Below are positions 21,329 through 31,057 of a stretch of DNA of 64,000 nucleotides, in pieces (positions within the stretch are counted from its first letter, which is position 1; each line of letters begins with the position of its first letter). The stretch is taken from NCBI GenBank assembly GCA_021842465.1, contig JAKBZN010000010.1, forward strand, positions 1-64,000. Reading direction: 5' to 3'. Position numbers and translations under genes: made by a program. Origin of the DNA: Pseudomonadota bacterium. Lineage in GTDB: Bacteria; Pseudomonadota; Gammaproteobacteria; Burkholderiales; Burkholderiaceae_F. The notes under the pieces are model-generated. The model worked only from the letters and a program-made list of their open reading frames with translations. It was not told where the DNA came from and searched no databases.

Positions 21329-21435
21329 AGAGGGCTTTTCGTTTCGCAGTCTCGCGACGTGCGAAGCACCCATTCGGCAGCGCCCCGGCGAGTTGCATCG
21401 ATTTCGCGGCGCCTGCGCAGGTTCGAGGAATCGCC

Positions 21436-21576
21436 ATGGCTACCAAACGCACTTATCAGCCTTCCGTCGTGAAGCGCAAACGCACGCATGGTTTTCGGGA
21501 GCGGATGAGCACCCGGAACGGGCGCGCCGTTCTCAATGCTCGCCGTGCCAAAGGCCGCAAGCGGCTCGCGGTCTGA
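21436..21576 (+). CDS. rpmH: 50S ribosomal protein L34
   Basis: The 46-residue product reads [20 protein letters not shown] and continues with [20 protein letters not shown], then KRLAV: the highly conserved L34 sequence with a two-residue N-terminal extension. It is too short to be caught by many gene finders. It heads the rpmH-rnpA-yidD-yidC operon. The rnpA frame opens before the rpmH stop, so the two coding regions overlap. Confidence 0.97.
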   Translation: MATKRTYQPSVVKRKRTHGFRERMSTRNGRAVLNARRAKGRKRLAV

Positions 21577-22141
21577 GTCTGCGCGGCGAAACCGGCTTTC
21601 CTGGGGCAAGGATCGACGCCTGCTCCGGAACGCCGAGTTCGACGCGTTTTTCCCTCCACAAGGGTCCTGGCGGGCGTCGGGTACGTGGATTGCCATGAGC
21701 GCACGGTTTCACCCGGTTGAAACGTCCGAAGGGGCGGATACGGGTGCGGCGGATGCCGGATCCGTACGGAAAACCGAGGTCGTTTCCGCCGGAGAACCCC
21801 CGAACCGTTCCCGGACGCGCTTCGGGATCCTCGTTGCGAAGCGGCACGCGCAGCGCGCGGTGGTGCGCAACACCATCCGCCGGGTCTTGCGGGAAGCGGC
21901 GCGACGGCGTGCCGCGAGCCTGGACCGCGCAGCGTCCGGAGTTCCTCTCGATATCCTGATGCGCCTGAAGGCGCCGTTTCCCGCAAAGGGAGACGATCGG
22001 ACCTGGCAGGCGCTGAAGCGCGAACTTCGGGTGGAATCCGACGGCTTGCTTGCGCGTCTCGAGCGGGTGGTTCGGGGCGGTCGCGGACCGGAGCGCGGTT
22101 CCCGGCGACCGGTGGCGGATCCGACGAGGAGCGGGGCATGA
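21536..22141 (+). CDS. rnpA: Ribonuclease P protein component, extended form overlapping rpmH
   Basis: RnpA binds the RNase P RNA and helps tRNA 5'-end maturation. The signature [17 protein letters not shown] and the [12 protein letters not shown]-terminal helix are clear. The frame gives 201 residues, against about 120 in most bacteria. Between the N-terminal strand and RFGILVAKR there is an extra acidic/Ser-rich insert of roughly 30 residues (around [14 protein letters not shown]), and the C-terminus is longer too. No start codon follows the rpmH stop before the conserved region, so translation must begin inside rpmH (ATG 21536 or GTG 21545). yidD overlaps the stop by four bases. Confidence 0.88.
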   Translation: MLAVPKAASGSRSESARRNRLSWGKDRRLLRNAEFDAFFPPQGSWRASGTWIAMSARFHPVETSEGADTGAADAGSVRKTEVVSAGEPPNRSRTRFGILVAKRHAQRAVVRNTIRRVLREAARRRAASLDRAASGVPLDILMRLKAPFPAKGDDRTWQALKRELRVESDGLLARLERVVRGGRGPERGSRRPVADPTRSGA

Positions 22142-22467
22142 AGACCCTGCTGCTCTGGGCGATCCGCGGCTATCAATTCTTTCTCTCCCCCTGGATCGGC
22201 AATCAGTGCCGATTCGCTCCGACTTGTTCGCATTACGCAGCCGAAGCGATCAGCCGGTTCGGTGCATTGCGTGGTGGCGCATTGGCGGTGCGGCGGATTC
22301 TGCGCTGTCATCCCTGGAATCCCGGCGGGATCGACCCCGTTCCGGAGAGGAGCGACATTCCGGAATCGGGTGGGACGGGTTGCGGGCGGGGCGAAGCGGG
22401 GACGAGCGGCGGTGGGGTGCGAGGAGTGCATGGAGCACCGCGGGTGCAGGACGGGCCGGCGCGGTAG
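22138..22467 (+). CDS. yidD: YidD membrane protein insertion efficiency factor
   Basis: The first 65 residues are the conserved YidD domain: a membrane-proximal helix ([15 protein letters not shown]), [15 protein letters not shown] and [13 protein letters not shown] with its three Cys. YidD assists YidC/Sec-dependent membrane protein insertion. The remaining 40 residues are Gly/Arg-rich and non-conserved, which makes the protein longer than the usual 70-90. The start codon overlaps the rnpA stop (ATGA), a sign of translational coupling. Confidence 0.93.
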   Translation: MKTLLLWAIRGYQFFLSPWIGNQCRFAPTCSHYAAEAISRFGALRGGALAVRRILRCHPWNPGGIDPVPERSDIPESGGTGCGRGEAGTSGGGVRGVHGAPRVQDGPAR

Positions 22468-22525
22468 CGTATTCCGCGGTTCTTGCGCGGCGGATCGATA
22501 AAACAGGTATTCAGGGCAAGCCATC

Positions 22526-24256
22526 ATGGATTTTCAGCGGATATTGTTGTGGGTCGTTTTCTGTTTTTCCCTGGTCATGCTCTGGGATCGTTGGGAAGTC
22601 GCGCACGGCCATAAGCCGATGTTCTTTCCGGTTCCCACCCAGGCGGCCGCGGGTGCCGGTGCCGGCGCAGCGGGCAGTGCCGCGGGCGGTGCGGTGCCGG
22701 CGGGCGGAGTGGCGGCGGCTACCCAGCCGGGCGCGGTTCCGGGGGCCGATGCCGGCGCATCCGCCGCGGCGCCGGTCAAGCCGGTGGAGATCGTGACCGA
22801 CGTGCTGCGCATCGACATCGATCCGCAGGGCGGAACGATCGTCCGGGCGGTGTTGCGGAAAGAGCATCGGGCGACGAACTGGAAGGCCGAGGGCCTGGCG
22901 GGCTTCATTTCGGGGCAGAAGCCGGGACCGAAGGCGCACGAGGTGCTGTTCGACCATAGTGCGGATCGGGATTACGAGGGGCAGACCGGGCTGATCGGTG
23001 GTGACGGTTTCCCGAACCATCGCAACACGCGCTTTACGCTCCTTCCGGGGCCGACGACGCTGGCGGAGGGCCAGGACGCGCTGCGGGTTGTGCTCGAAGG
23101 GCAGTCCGGCGGACTGATGCTGCGCAAGACCTTCGTTTTCCGGCGGGGACATTACGACGTCAACGTGCAGCAGGAGGTCAAAAACGTCGGCGACAAGGCG
23201 GTAACGCCGTCCTTGTACCTGCAACTGGTGCGAGATAACGGCCAAACGGGCGAAGAAGGGTCCTTCTACAAGACCTATACGGGTCCCGCGACCTATACCG
23301 GTGAAGATCACTATCGCAAGATTCCGTTCAAGAAAATTGCCGAAAACGACGTCACCTTGCCGCCGCCGGCGAAGGACGGTTGGGTGGCGATGGTGCAGCA
23401 TTACTTCCTGACGGCGTGGATTCCGCAAGAAAGCGTGCATCGGGAGTTCTATGTCCGCGCGCTGAGCGACCGACTCTTTTCCGTGGGCACCATTCTTCCC
23501 CTGGGGACGATCGCGCCGGGGGCGAGCGTGACCCGCAACGCCATCCTTTATGTCGGTCCGCAGGATCATCGCGAACTTGCGGCGCTGGCGCCAGGCCTGG
23601 AACGGGTGGAGGACTATGGCTGGCTCGATCCGATCGCCAAGCCGCTGTTCTGGCTGCTCAGCGCCCTGCATCGCGTTGTCGGGAACTGGGGCTGGGCGAT
23701 CGTTGCGCTCACCATGTTGATCAAGCTGGCGTTCTACCCACTATCGGCGGCGGGCTACAAGTCAATGGCCAAGATGAAGGAACTGGCCCCGCGGATGCAG
23801 CGGCTCAAGGAGCAGTGCGGCGAGGACAAGCAGAAGCTCCAGCTGGCAATGATGGAGCTCTACAAGCAGGAGAAAGTCAATCCGCTGGGCGGCTGTCTGC
23901 CGATCATGGTCCAGATCCCCGTGTTCATCGCGCTCTACTGGGTGTTGCTCGGCTCGGTGGAGATGCGGAACGCGCCCTGGGTCCTCTGGATCCACGATCT
24001 GGCAACGCCGGATCCCTGGTTCGTGCTGCCGGCGATCATGATGGCGACGAGCTGGATCCAGTATCGCCTGCAGCCGACGCCTCCGGACCCGGTTCAGGCG
24101 CGGATGATGATGATCATGCCGTTCGCGTTCGGGGTGATGTTCTTCTTCTTCCCTTCCGGCCTGGTTTTGTACTACGTTCTCAACAACGGTCTCTCGATCC
24201 TTCAGCAGTGGCGGATCAATAAGGTGATTGCGCGGTCGAAGAAGGCGGCGGCGTAA
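22526..24256 (+). CDS. yidC: Membrane protein insertase YidC
   Basis: The 576-residue insertase has the Gram-negative layout: N-terminal membrane helix (LLWVVFCFSLVMLWD), an Ala/Gly-rich linker (about 40-85), the large periplasmic beta domain (about 90-350) and the conserved five-helix core (about 370-570; GCLPIMVQIPVFIALYWVL; FPSGLVLYYVLNNGLSI). It inserts small membrane proteins such as ATP synthase subunit c, whose operon lies 6 kb downstream. mnmE, which often follows yidC, is not here. Confidence 0.97.
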   Translation: MDFQRILLWVVFCFSLVMLWDRWEVAHGHKPMFFPVPTQAAAGAGAGAAGSAAGGAVPAGGVAAATQPGAVPGADAGASAAAPVKPVEIVTDVLRIDIDPQGGTIVRAVLRKEHRATNWKAEGLAGFISGQKPGPKAHEVLFDHSADRDYEGQTGLIGGDGFPNHRNTRFTLLPGPTTLAEGQDALRVVLEGQSGGLMLRKTFVFRRGHYDVNVQQEVKNVGDKAVTPSLYLQLVRDNGQTGEEGSFYKTYTGPATYTGEDHYRKIPFKKIAENDVTLPPPAKDGWVAMVQHYFLTAWIPQESVHREFYVRALSDRLFSVGTILPLGTIAPGASVTRNAILYVGPQDHRELAALAPGLERVEDYGWLDPIAKPLFWLLSALHRVVGNWGWAIVALTMLIKLAFYPLSAAGYKSMAKMKELAPRMQRLKEQCGEDKQKLQLAMMELYKQEKVNPLGGCLPIMVQIPVFIALYWVLLGSVEMRNAPWVLWIHDLATPDPWFVLPAIMMATSWIQYRLQPTPPDPVQARMMMIMPFAFGVMFFFFPSGLVLYYVLNNGLSILQQWRINKVIARSKKAAA

Positions 24257-24267
24257 GGTACGCTGCC

Positions 24268-24313
24268 GATTCCCCCCGAAGCCGGACGTCTGTGGCCGGG
24301 TTCGGGGGGAATC
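24268..24313 (+). terminator. Strong hairpin after yidC
   Basis: GATTCCCCCCGAA (24268-24280) and TTCGGGGGGAATC (24301-24313) are perfect 13-base complements around a 20-base loop with its own CCGG pairs. It begins 12 bases after the yidC stop and likely ends or stabilises the operon transcript. No T-run follows, so it is not a classical intrinsic terminator. A second palindrome (24314-24330) directly follows and touches the first parS. Confidence 0.65.
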
Positions 24314-24328
24314 CATCCGGAATCCGGA

Positions 24329-24344
24329 TGTTTCACGTGAAACA
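24329..24344. other. parS: parS centromere site 1
   Basis: TGTTTCACGTGAAACA, a perfect 16-bp match to the conserved ParB-binding palindrome. It lies upstream of mnmG and within 4 kb of parA-parB. ParB loads here and spreads to organise the origin region for segregation. Confidence 0.96.
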
Positions 24345-24355
24345 TTGCGGCGCAT

Positions 24356-24371
24356 GGTTTCACGTGAAACA
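24356..24371. other. parS: parS centromere site 2
   Basis: GGTTTCACGTGAAACA, differing from the consensus palindrome only in its first base. Its centre lies 27 bp from that of site 1. Two closely spaced sites before mnmG should make a strong ParB nucleation point and may also affect mnmG transcription. Confidence 0.93.
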
Positions 24372-24441
24372 TTCATCCCGTCTTCCGTTCCCGGAGGAGG
24401 GGAGTCGCCCAACGGAATTTTGCGAGTAAGACGAGCGGCGC

Positions 24442-26388
24442 ATGGAGTACCCCACTCAGTTCGACGTCCTGGTCATCGGCGGCGGTCATGCCGGCACCGA
24501 AGCGGCCCTGGCAGCTGCCCGCATGGGGGCGCGTACGCTGCTGCTGACGCATAACATCGAGACCCTGGGGCAGATGTCCTGCAATCCGTCGATCGGCGGA
24601 ATCGGCAAGGGCCATCTGGTCAAGGAACTCGACGCGCTCGATGGGGCCATGGCGCGTGCCACCGACGAAGCCGGGATTCAGTTCCGCATCCTCAATCGGT
24701 CCAAGGGTCCCGCGGTGCAGGCCACCCGTGCCCAGGCGGACCGGGTGCTCTACAAGGCCGCAATTCGCCGCCGCCTCGAAAACCAAGCCGGGTTGCTGCT
24801 GTTCCAGCGGGGCGTGGACGACCTGCTGGTCGAGGGCGACCGGGTCGTGGGCGCGGTCACCCAGGCCGGAATTCGGTTTCGCGCCCAGACCGTGGTGTTG
24901 ACCACCGGCACCTTTCTCAACGGCCTGATTCACATCGGCCTGGAGCGGCATTCGGGGGGCCGGGCCGGCGATCCGCCGTCGATCCGCCTGGCGGAACGTT
25001 TGCGCGAACTGCGCCTGCCGCAAGGACGCCTGAAGACCGGGACGCCGCCGCGGATCGATGGACGGACCATCGACTTTTCCGTCTTGGAGGAACAGCCGGG
25101 CGACCGAAATCCCGTGCCGGTATTCTCCTTCCTCGGCGATGCGGTGGAGCATCCGGAGCAGCGACCCTGCTGGGTCACGTACACCAACGCCCGCACGCAC
25201 GAGATCATCCGGGAGAACCTGGATCGCTCGCCGATGTATTCGGGCGTCATCGAAGGGGTGGGGCCGCGCTACTGTCCGTCGATCGAGGACAAGATCCACC
25301 GCTTCGCGGCCAAGGATTCGCACCAGATCTTTCTCGAACCGGAAGGCCTGGCGACGCACGAGATCTATCCCAACGGGATCTCGACCAGCCTGCCGTTCGA
25401 TGTACAGCTCGCGATGGTCCATTCGATCCGCGGCCTGGAGCATGCGCATCTGCTGCGTCCGGGATACGCGATCGAGTACGACTATTTCGATCCTCGGGGG
25501 CTGACGGCGTCCCTGGAAAGCAAGGCGCTCGCGAACCTGTTCTTCGCCGGCCAGATCAACGGCTCTACCGGATACGAGGAGGCGGCAGCCCAGGGCTTGC
25601 TGGCGGGAATCAACGCCGCCCGGCGCGCGAGCGGGCGGGAGCCGTGGGCACCGCGCCGCGATCAGGCGTATCTCGGTGTGCTGGTCGATGACCTGACCAC
25701 CCGCGGCGTCACCGAGCCGTACCGGATGTTCACGAGCCGGGCGGAATATCGCCTCAGCCTGCGCGAGGACAACGCCGATGCGCGCCTGACCGAGATCGGG
25801 CGGGAGCTGGGGTGCGTGGGGGACGCACGCTGGAATGCCTTCTGCGCCAAGCGCGACCGGATCGCGCGCGAACTGGAGCGCCTGCGGTCCACCTGGGTCA
25901 ATCCGCGCGTGCTCGATGCGGTGCGCGCGCAGCAGGTCTTCGGCAAGGCGCTCGAACGCGAATACACCCTCTACGATCTGCTCAAGCGCCCCGGCGTCGA
26001 CTACCCGGCGCTGGCGACCTTGCGGCCGGTGACGGAGGAGGGGGAGGGCGAGCCCTGGGTTCCGCCGCCCGAGGAGCTGGGAACGGTGGTGGTGCAGCAG
26101 CTCGAGACGGCCGCGAAGTACGACGGCTACATCGCCCGCCAGCAGGTGGAGATCGCGCGCCGGGAGCACCACGAAACGACGCGGATTCCGCCCGATTTCG
26201 ATTATGAAACCGTGCGCGGCCTGTCGATCGAGGTGCGCCAGAAGCTGCAGCAGCAGCGCCCCGAGACCGTGGGCCAGGCCAGCCGGATTTCCGGCGTCAC
26301 ACCGGTGGCGATTTCCTTGTTGCTGGTTTTCCTCAAGCGTGCGGGACGGACGCACGCGCAGGTCCCGGCGCCTTCCGAGGCGGCATGA
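24442..26388 (+). CDS. mnmG: tRNA uridine-5-carboxymethylaminomethyl modification enzyme, FAD subunit
   Basis: The 648-residue protein acts with MnmE to modify U34 of certain tRNAs. The FAD-binding start [20 protein letters not shown], the [18 protein letters not shown] segment and [10 protein letters not shown] are typical MnmG signatures; a C-terminal helical domain binds MnmE. Its partner mnmE lies about 13 kb downstream on the other strand. rsmG overlaps the stop codon by four bases, so the two are translationally coupled. Confidence 0.97.
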   Translation: MEYPTQFDVLVIGGGHAGTEAALAAARMGARTLLLTHNIETLGQMSCNPSIGGIGKGHLVKELDALDGAMARATDEAGIQFRILNRSKGPAVQATRAQADRVLYKAAIRRRLENQAGLLLFQRGVDDLLVEGDRVVGAVTQAGIRFRAQTVVLTTGTFLNGLIHIGLERHSGGRAGDPPSIRLAERLRELRLPQGRLKTGTPPRIDGRTIDFSVLEEQPGDRNPVPVFSFLGDAVEHPEQRPCWVTYTNARTHEIIRENLDRSPMYSGVIEGVGPRYCPSIEDKIHRFAAKDSHQIFLEPEGLATHEIYPNGISTSLPFDVQLAMVHSIRGLEHAHLLRPGYAIEYDYFDPRGLTASLESKALANLFFAGQINGSTGYEEAAAQGLLAGINAARRASGREPWAPRRDQAYLGVLVDDLTTRGVTEPYRMFTSRAEYRLSLREDNADARLTEIGRELGCVGDARWNAFCAKRDRIARELERLRSTWVNPRVLDAVRAQQVFGKALEREYTLYDLLKRPGVDYPALATLRPVTEEGEGEPWVPPPEELGTVVVQQLETAAKYDGYIARQQVEIARREHHETTRIPPDFDYETVRGLSIEVRQKLQQQRPETVGQASRISGVTPVAISLLLVFLKRAGRTHAQVPAPSEAA

Positions 26389-27089
26389 GTACGGGACGGG
26401 GGTCGGAGCGGGCGCCGGACCCGGACGCCGCCGCGCGGGCGCTGGCGGACTTGGCGCAGGCCGAACTTGGCCTCGCCTTAACCGAAGCCCAGGGCGCCAG
26501 CCTGTTGCGCTACGTGTCCTTGCTGCGTCGCTGGACCCGGGTGCACAACCTCACGGCGATCCGTTCCGAGGAGGAGGCGCTCAGCCACCATATCCTCGAC
26601 AGCCTGTCCATCGTCGCTCCCCTGGAGGAGCTTGCCTATCCGGAGCCGCTGCATCTGCTCGACGTCGGCGCCGGCGGGGGGTTGCCCGGCATCCCGCTGG
26701 CGATCGCCCGTCCGGCCTGGCAATGCACGCTGGTCGATGCCGTGGAAAAAAAGTGCGCATTCCTGCATCAGGTGCGGATGGAACTGGGATTGGCCAATGT
26801 CCAGGTGCGCCACGCGCGCCTGGGCGTGCGCGACAACGCCAACATCCCGTCGCAGGATCTGGTGGTGTCGCGGGCGTTTGCCTCCCTGCGCGACTTCGTC
26901 GATTGCTCCCGCGGTCTCCTGCGTCCCGGCGGAACCTGGGCAGCCATGAAAGGGAAGTACCCGGAATCGGAGCTGGCCGAGCTGCCACCCGATATCCGCG
27001 TGCTGCGGACGGTTACACTTCGCGTTCCCCGGCTTGCCGAACAACGCCACCTGGTTCTGCTGCGGCCCGAGGGGGCGAAAATCCCATAA
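26385..27089 (+). CDS. rsmG: 16S rRNA (guanine527-N7)-methyltransferase RsmG
   Basis: The 234-residue methyltransferase modifies G527 of 16S rRNA in the decoding region. Motif I reads [17 protein letters not shown]; the HILDSLSI segment before it and [13 protein letters not shown] after it match the family. It starts inside the mnmG stop codon and is followed by parA after 18 bp, the common mnmG-rsmG-parA-parB order. Confidence 0.95.
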   Translation: MSTGRGSERAPDPDAAARALADLAQAELGLALTEAQGASLLRYVSLLRRWTRVHNLTAIRSEEEALSHHILDSLSIVAPLEELAYPEPLHLLDVGAGGGLPGIPLAIARPAWQCTLVDAVEKKCAFLHQVRMELGLANVQVRHARLGVRDNANIPSQDLVVSRAFASLRDFVDCSRGLLRPGGTWAAMKGKYPESELAELPPDIRVLRTVTLRVPRLAEQRHLVLLRPEGAKIP

Positions 27090-27107
27090 CCGGATCCAGG
27101 AAATCGT

Positions 27108-27878
27108 TTGACCAAGGTTTTTTGCATTGCAAATCAAAAGGGTGGCGTCGGCAAGACGACGACGGCCGTCAATCTGGCCGCGGGCCTGGCGGTGCACGGG
27201 CAGCGCGTGCTGCTGGTCGACCTCGATCCCCAGGGCAATGCAACGATGGGAAGCGGCGTCGACAAGCGGTCGCTCGTGTCGTCCGTGTATCAGGTCCTGA
27301 TCGGCGCCGTCGATGTGGCCGCCGCGCGCGCGCGATCGCCGCGCGGCGGGTATGACGTGCTGGGCGCCAACCGCGAACTGGCCGGCGCCGAGGTGGAACT
27401 GGTCGATCTACCCCAGCGCGAGGCGCGCCTGCGCGATGCGCTGCGCGCCGTCGAGGCCGAATACGATTTCGTCCTCATCGACTGCCCGCCGTCGCTGTCG
27501 CTGTTGACCCTCAACGGCTTGTGTTCCGCCCATGGTGTGGTCATTCCGATGCAGTGCGAGTATTTCGCGCTGGAAGGGCTGACCGATCTGGTCAACACCA
27601 TCAAGCGGGTTCATGCCAACCTCAACCCCGCGCTCAAGATCATCGGATTGCTGCGGGTGATGTTCGACCCCCGGATCACGCTGCAGCAGCAGGTTTCCGA
27701 ACAGCTCGAATCGCACTTTGGCGACAAGGTGTTCCGGACCGTCATTCCCCGCAACGTCCGCCTGGCGGAGGCGCCGAGCTACGGCACGCCGGGCGTGGTC
27801 TACGACCGGGCGTCGCGCGGCGCTACGGCGTACGTCGAGTTCGGGGCCGAGATGGTCGAACGCGTAAAAACACTCTGA
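27108..27878 (+). CDS. parA: Chromosome partitioning ATPase ParA (Soj)
   Basis: The 256-residue deviant Walker ATPase drives origin segregation. The P-loop is KGGVGKTTTAVNLAA near residue 11; switch motifs VDLDPQGNAT and IDCPPSLSLLT follow. There is no N-terminal helix-turn-helix, as expected for the chromosomal type. The start codon is TTG at 27108: no ATG is available before the P-loop, and CCAGGA lies 9 bases upstream. parB begins 4 bp after the stop, so expression is coupled. Confidence 0.96.
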   Translation: MTKVFCIANQKGGVGKTTTAVNLAAGLAVHGQRVLLVDLDPQGNATMGSGVDKRSLVSSVYQVLIGAVDVAAARARSPRGGYDVLGANRELAGAEVELVDLPQREARLRDALRAVEAEYDFVLIDCPPSLSLLTLNGLCSAHGVVIPMQCEYFALEGLTDLVNTIKRVHANLNPALKIIGLLRVMFDPRITLQQQVSEQLESHFGDKVFRTVIPRNVRLAEAPSYGTPGVVYDRASRGATAYVEFGAEMVERVKTL

Positions 27879-27882
27879 TGCC

Positions 27883-28746
27883 ATGAAACGTACCAAAGGA
27901 TTGGGCCGCGGCCTCGATGCGCTGCTCGGCGCCGAACCCGTCGAGGCGCCGGCCGGGGCGCCGCAGACCCTGCCGGTCGCGCGCCTGCAGCCGGGGAAAT
28001 ATCAGCCTCGTACCCACATGCAGCCCGAGGCGCTGGCGGAGCTCGCCGAGTCGATCCGCCGGCAGGGCGTGATCCAGCCGATCCTCGTCCGCCCGGTGGC
28101 GGGCGACCGCTACGAGATCATCGCCGGAGAGCGCCGCTACCGGGCGTCGCAGATGGCCGGCCTCGCCGAGGTGCCGGTGCTGATCAAGCCGGTACCCGAC
28201 GAAGCGGCGCTGGCGATGGCGCTGATCGAGAACATTCAGCGGGAAGACCTCAATCCGCTGGAAGAGGCGCAGGGCGTCCAGCGCCTGATCGCCGAGTTTT
28301 CCTTCACCCATGAGCAGGCGGCGGAGGCGATCGGCCGTTCGCGCAGCGCCACCTCCAACCTGCTGCGCCTGCTGCAACTCGCACAGCCCGTGCAGGACCA
28401 GCTGATGGCGGGCATGCTCGACATGGGCCACGCGCGCGCGTTGCTCGCAGTGGATCCGGCGACGCAGATCCGCCTCGGCCAGGAGATCGCGGTGCGCGGC
28501 TATTCCGTACGGCAAGCCGAGCAACTGGTTCGCCGGGCGTCGGCGCCGGCGCCGGAGCGCAAGGCCGCGCCGGTGCGCGACCGCGATCTTCTGCGGCTGG
28601 AGGAGGAACTCTCGGACATCCTGGCAACGCAGGTGCGCATCCACGCCGGTCGCAGTGGGGCAGGGCGCCTGATGATCGATTATGGCGATCTCGACCAGTT
28701 GCAGGGTTTGATCGATGTGCTGCGCGGAAATGCGGATCGGGAGTGA
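27883..28746 (+). CDS. parB: Chromosome partitioning protein ParB (Spo0J)
   Basis: The 287-residue CTPase clamps DNA at parS. The N-terminal CTP-binding region includes GERRYRASQMAGL (the GxRR motif) and ENIQREDLNPLEEAQ; the helix-turn-helix is around SFTHEQAAEAIGRSRSATSN; a C-terminal dimerisation helix ends the protein. The N-terminus KGLGRGLDALLG is the usual ParA-contacting peptide. Its two cognate sites are at 24329 and 24356. Confidence 0.96.
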   Translation: MKRTKGLGRGLDALLGAEPVEAPAGAPQTLPVARLQPGKYQPRTHMQPEALAELAESIRRQGVIQPILVRPVAGDRYEIIAGERRYRASQMAGLAEVPVLIKPVPDEAALAMALIENIQREDLNPLEEAQGVQRLIAEFSFTHEQAAEAIGRSRSATSNLLRLLQLAQPVQDQLMAGMLDMGHARALLAVDPATQIRLGQEIAVRGYSVRQAEQLVRRASAPAPERKAAPVRDRDLLRLEEELSDILATQVRIHAGRSGAGRLMIDYGDLDQLQGLIDVLRGNADRE

Positions 28747-28913
28747 GCACGCACAAACTTTTGGTGCGACCGTGCAAATCGGGCAATTCGCCGCAGAATC
28801 GATGAGTGCTTGACCCAATTCCGTACGGCAAAGTAGAATCCGCGGGTTTTGGAGGGGGGCGGTCGCTTCCGGATGCGCGCAGGCAAGTTGCGCGCCGGGG
28901 GTAGCGCCGGAAT

Positions 28914-29285
28914 ATGTTCCGGGTCGTCGCAGTGCAGTTCGGGGTCGCCATGTGCGCCGCGCTGGTCGCGGGTCTGCTTGGCGGACGTCATGCGGCGTTC
29001 GGCGCGATGCTCGGCGGGGTCGCCTGCGTGCTGCCCAATGCCGTGTTCGCAGGGAACATGGCGGTTTGGGGACTGCTGCGGAAAGCGAAGCCGGAGAGCG
29101 GCGCATCGGCAGCGTTCGGAAGCCTTCTCCTTCTTTTGTTTGGCGAATTCGCCAAACTCGCGCTGACGGGTGGCATCCTGGTGCTGATCGTCTGGAGCGT
29201 GAAACACGTAAATTGGCCGGCGCTGATCGGATCGGTCTGCGCCGTTTTGTTGGCACAACCCTTTGCCTTGGCTTGGCGGCGCTGA
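28914..29285 (+). CDS. atpI: ATP synthase protein I
   Basis: The 123-residue membrane protein has four hydrophobic segments (about 3-22, 25-45, 73-93, 98-118) and the family features GGRHAAFGAMLGGVACVLPN and FGEFAKLALTGG. AtpI is non-essential and helps c-ring assembly. It begins the atp operon, 50 bp before atpB. The 167-bp gap after parB should contain the operon promoter, which I could not assign. Confidence 0.9.
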   Translation: MFRVVAVQFGVAMCAALVAGLLGGRHAAFGAMLGGVACVLPNAVFAGNMAVWGLLRKAKPESGASAAFGSLLLLLFGEFAKLALTGGILVLIVWSVKHVNWPALIGSVCAVLLAQPFALAWRR

Positions 29286-29334
29286 AGTGCGCGCCCGGCG
29301 ACGGCAACGGAAAAAGACGCAATAAGACACACCG

Positions 29335-30192
29335 ATGGCTACCGACGGCGCGGTTACCGGATCCGAATACATCTCGCACCACCTGCACTACCTGGCGACC
29401 GGGCCTCAGCACGGACTCTTCGATCCGTCCGTCTATAACCTCGACACCATCAGCGTCGCGCTGATCACCGCGGCCGTCACCCTCATCGGGCTGCGGATCG
29501 TCGCCGGTCGCGTCACCTCCGGCATTCCCGGCCGCATGCAGGCGTTCATCGAAATGCTGGTCGAAATGGTCGACGAGTCCGCCAAGGCGCTCGTGCCCGG
29601 AGATCGCCGCTACGCCGCGCCGCTGGCCCTCACCGTATTCTGCTGGGGCACCGTGATGAACGCCCTCGACGTGTTTCCGGTTGACGCGATCCCGCGCCTG
29701 GCGGGTGCGCTCGGCGCCGGTCACTTCCGCCCGGTGCCGACGGCCGACGCCAACGTCCCGCTCGGCATGTCGGTCGGCGTGCTGGTCCTGTCGCTCTATT
29801 ACGGGTTCAAGATCAAGGGGCCCGGCGGCTTTGTGCGCGATCTGTTCGTTGCGCCGTTCGGCCGCGTTCACCTGACGGCGAATCCGCTCTCCTGGATCGG
29901 CGCGATCGCGCTGGCGATCGCCAACTGCGGCCTCAACCTCATCGAATACTTCTCCAAGACCCTCTCGATGGGCATGCGGTTGTACGGCAACATGTACGCG
30001 GGCGAACTGCTGTTCTTCCTGCTGGCCATGCTCGGCGGCACCGCAACGGCGTGGGGCATGGGCATGCAGCTTGTCGGCGGCACGGTCTGGGCGCTGTTCG
30101 AGTGCCTGATCATCGTGCTGCAGGCATTCATTTTCATGATGCTGACGCTGGTCTACATCGGCCAAGCGCAGGAATCGCACGCGTCGCATTGA
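29335..30192 (+). CDS. atpB: ATP synthase F0 subunit a
   Basis: The 285-residue subunit forms the proton half-channels. The essential Arg lies in SMGMRLYGNMYAGELLFFL; the helix-rich C-terminus ends WALFECLIIVLQAFIFMMLT. An N-terminal extension with EYISHHLHYL is normal in betaproteobacteria. It belongs to the continuous atpIBEFHAGDC operon. Confidence 0.97.
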   Translation: MATDGAVTGSEYISHHLHYLATGPQHGLFDPSVYNLDTISVALITAAVTLIGLRIVAGRVTSGIPGRMQAFIEMLVEMVDESAKALVPGDRRYAAPLALTVFCWGTVMNALDVFPVDAIPRLAGALGAGHFRPVPTADANVPLGMSVGVLVLSLYYGFKIKGPGGFVRDLFVAPFGRVHLTANPLSWIGAIALAIANCGLNLIEYFSKTLSMGMRLYGNMYAGELLFFLLAMLGGTATAWGMGMQLVGGTVWALFECLIIVLQAFIFMMLTLVYIGQAQESHASH

Positions 30193-30212
30193 TTTTTTTA
30201 CGGCCTCTTTGA

Positions 30213-30494
<282 letters not shown>

Positions 30495-30583
30495 CGGGTG
30501 CTCGCCACCCGCTGATGTCAGGCGCCGCGGCGGTCGTTTCCGCCGTCCAGCCTGCCGGCACGTAGTCCGAAACGGGATTTGCC

Positions 30584-31054
30584 ATGAATCTGAATGCAAC
30601 GTTAATCGTCCAGGCGATCGTATTCATCATCCTGGGCTGGGTCACGATGAAGTTCATCTGGCCGCCGCTCATTCGCGCGATCGACGAGCGTCGCCAGAAG
30701 ATCGCTGACGGCCTGGCCGCGGCGGAAGAGGGGACGCGCAACCTCAGCGAAGCCACCCGCAAGATCACCCAGCTCGAGTCCGACGCCAAGGCCCGCGCGC
30801 AGCTGATCATCATCGATACCGAGAAGCGCGCCCAGGCCATCGTCGAGGCGGCCAAGGCCCAGGCGCAGGTCGAGGCGGAGCGCCTCATCGCCGCGGCCAA
30901 GGGCGAGGCGCAGCAACAGCTGGTGCGTGCGCGCACCGAGCTGCGCGACCAGGTGGCCGGATTGGTGGTCGCCGCCGCGGAGCAGATCCTCAAGCGGGAA
31001 GTCGACGCGCGGACGCACGCGGCGCTGCTCGAGCAACTTCAGCAGCAGCTCTAA
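30584..31054 (+). CDS. atpF: ATP synthase F0 subunit b
   Basis: The 156-residue stator subunit starts [20 protein letters not shown], one membrane helix, then a long charged coiled coil (about 30-150) ending in EQLQQQL. Length and layout match the E. coli-type b subunit. It is followed by atpH after three bases. Confidence 0.97.
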   Translation: MNLNATLIVQAIVFIILGWVTMKFIWPPLIRAIDERRQKIADGLAAAEEGTRNLSEATRKITQLESDAKARAQLIIIDTEKRAQAIVEAAKAQAQVEAERLIAAAKGEAQQQLVRARTELRDQVAGLVVAAAEQILKREVDARTHAALLEQLQQQL

Positions 31055-31057
31055 GCC

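Noticed and set aside
27823-30189. 788-codon antisense frame over parB and atpB
   Set aside because: Antisense to intact, highly conserved genes; composition typical of a shadow.
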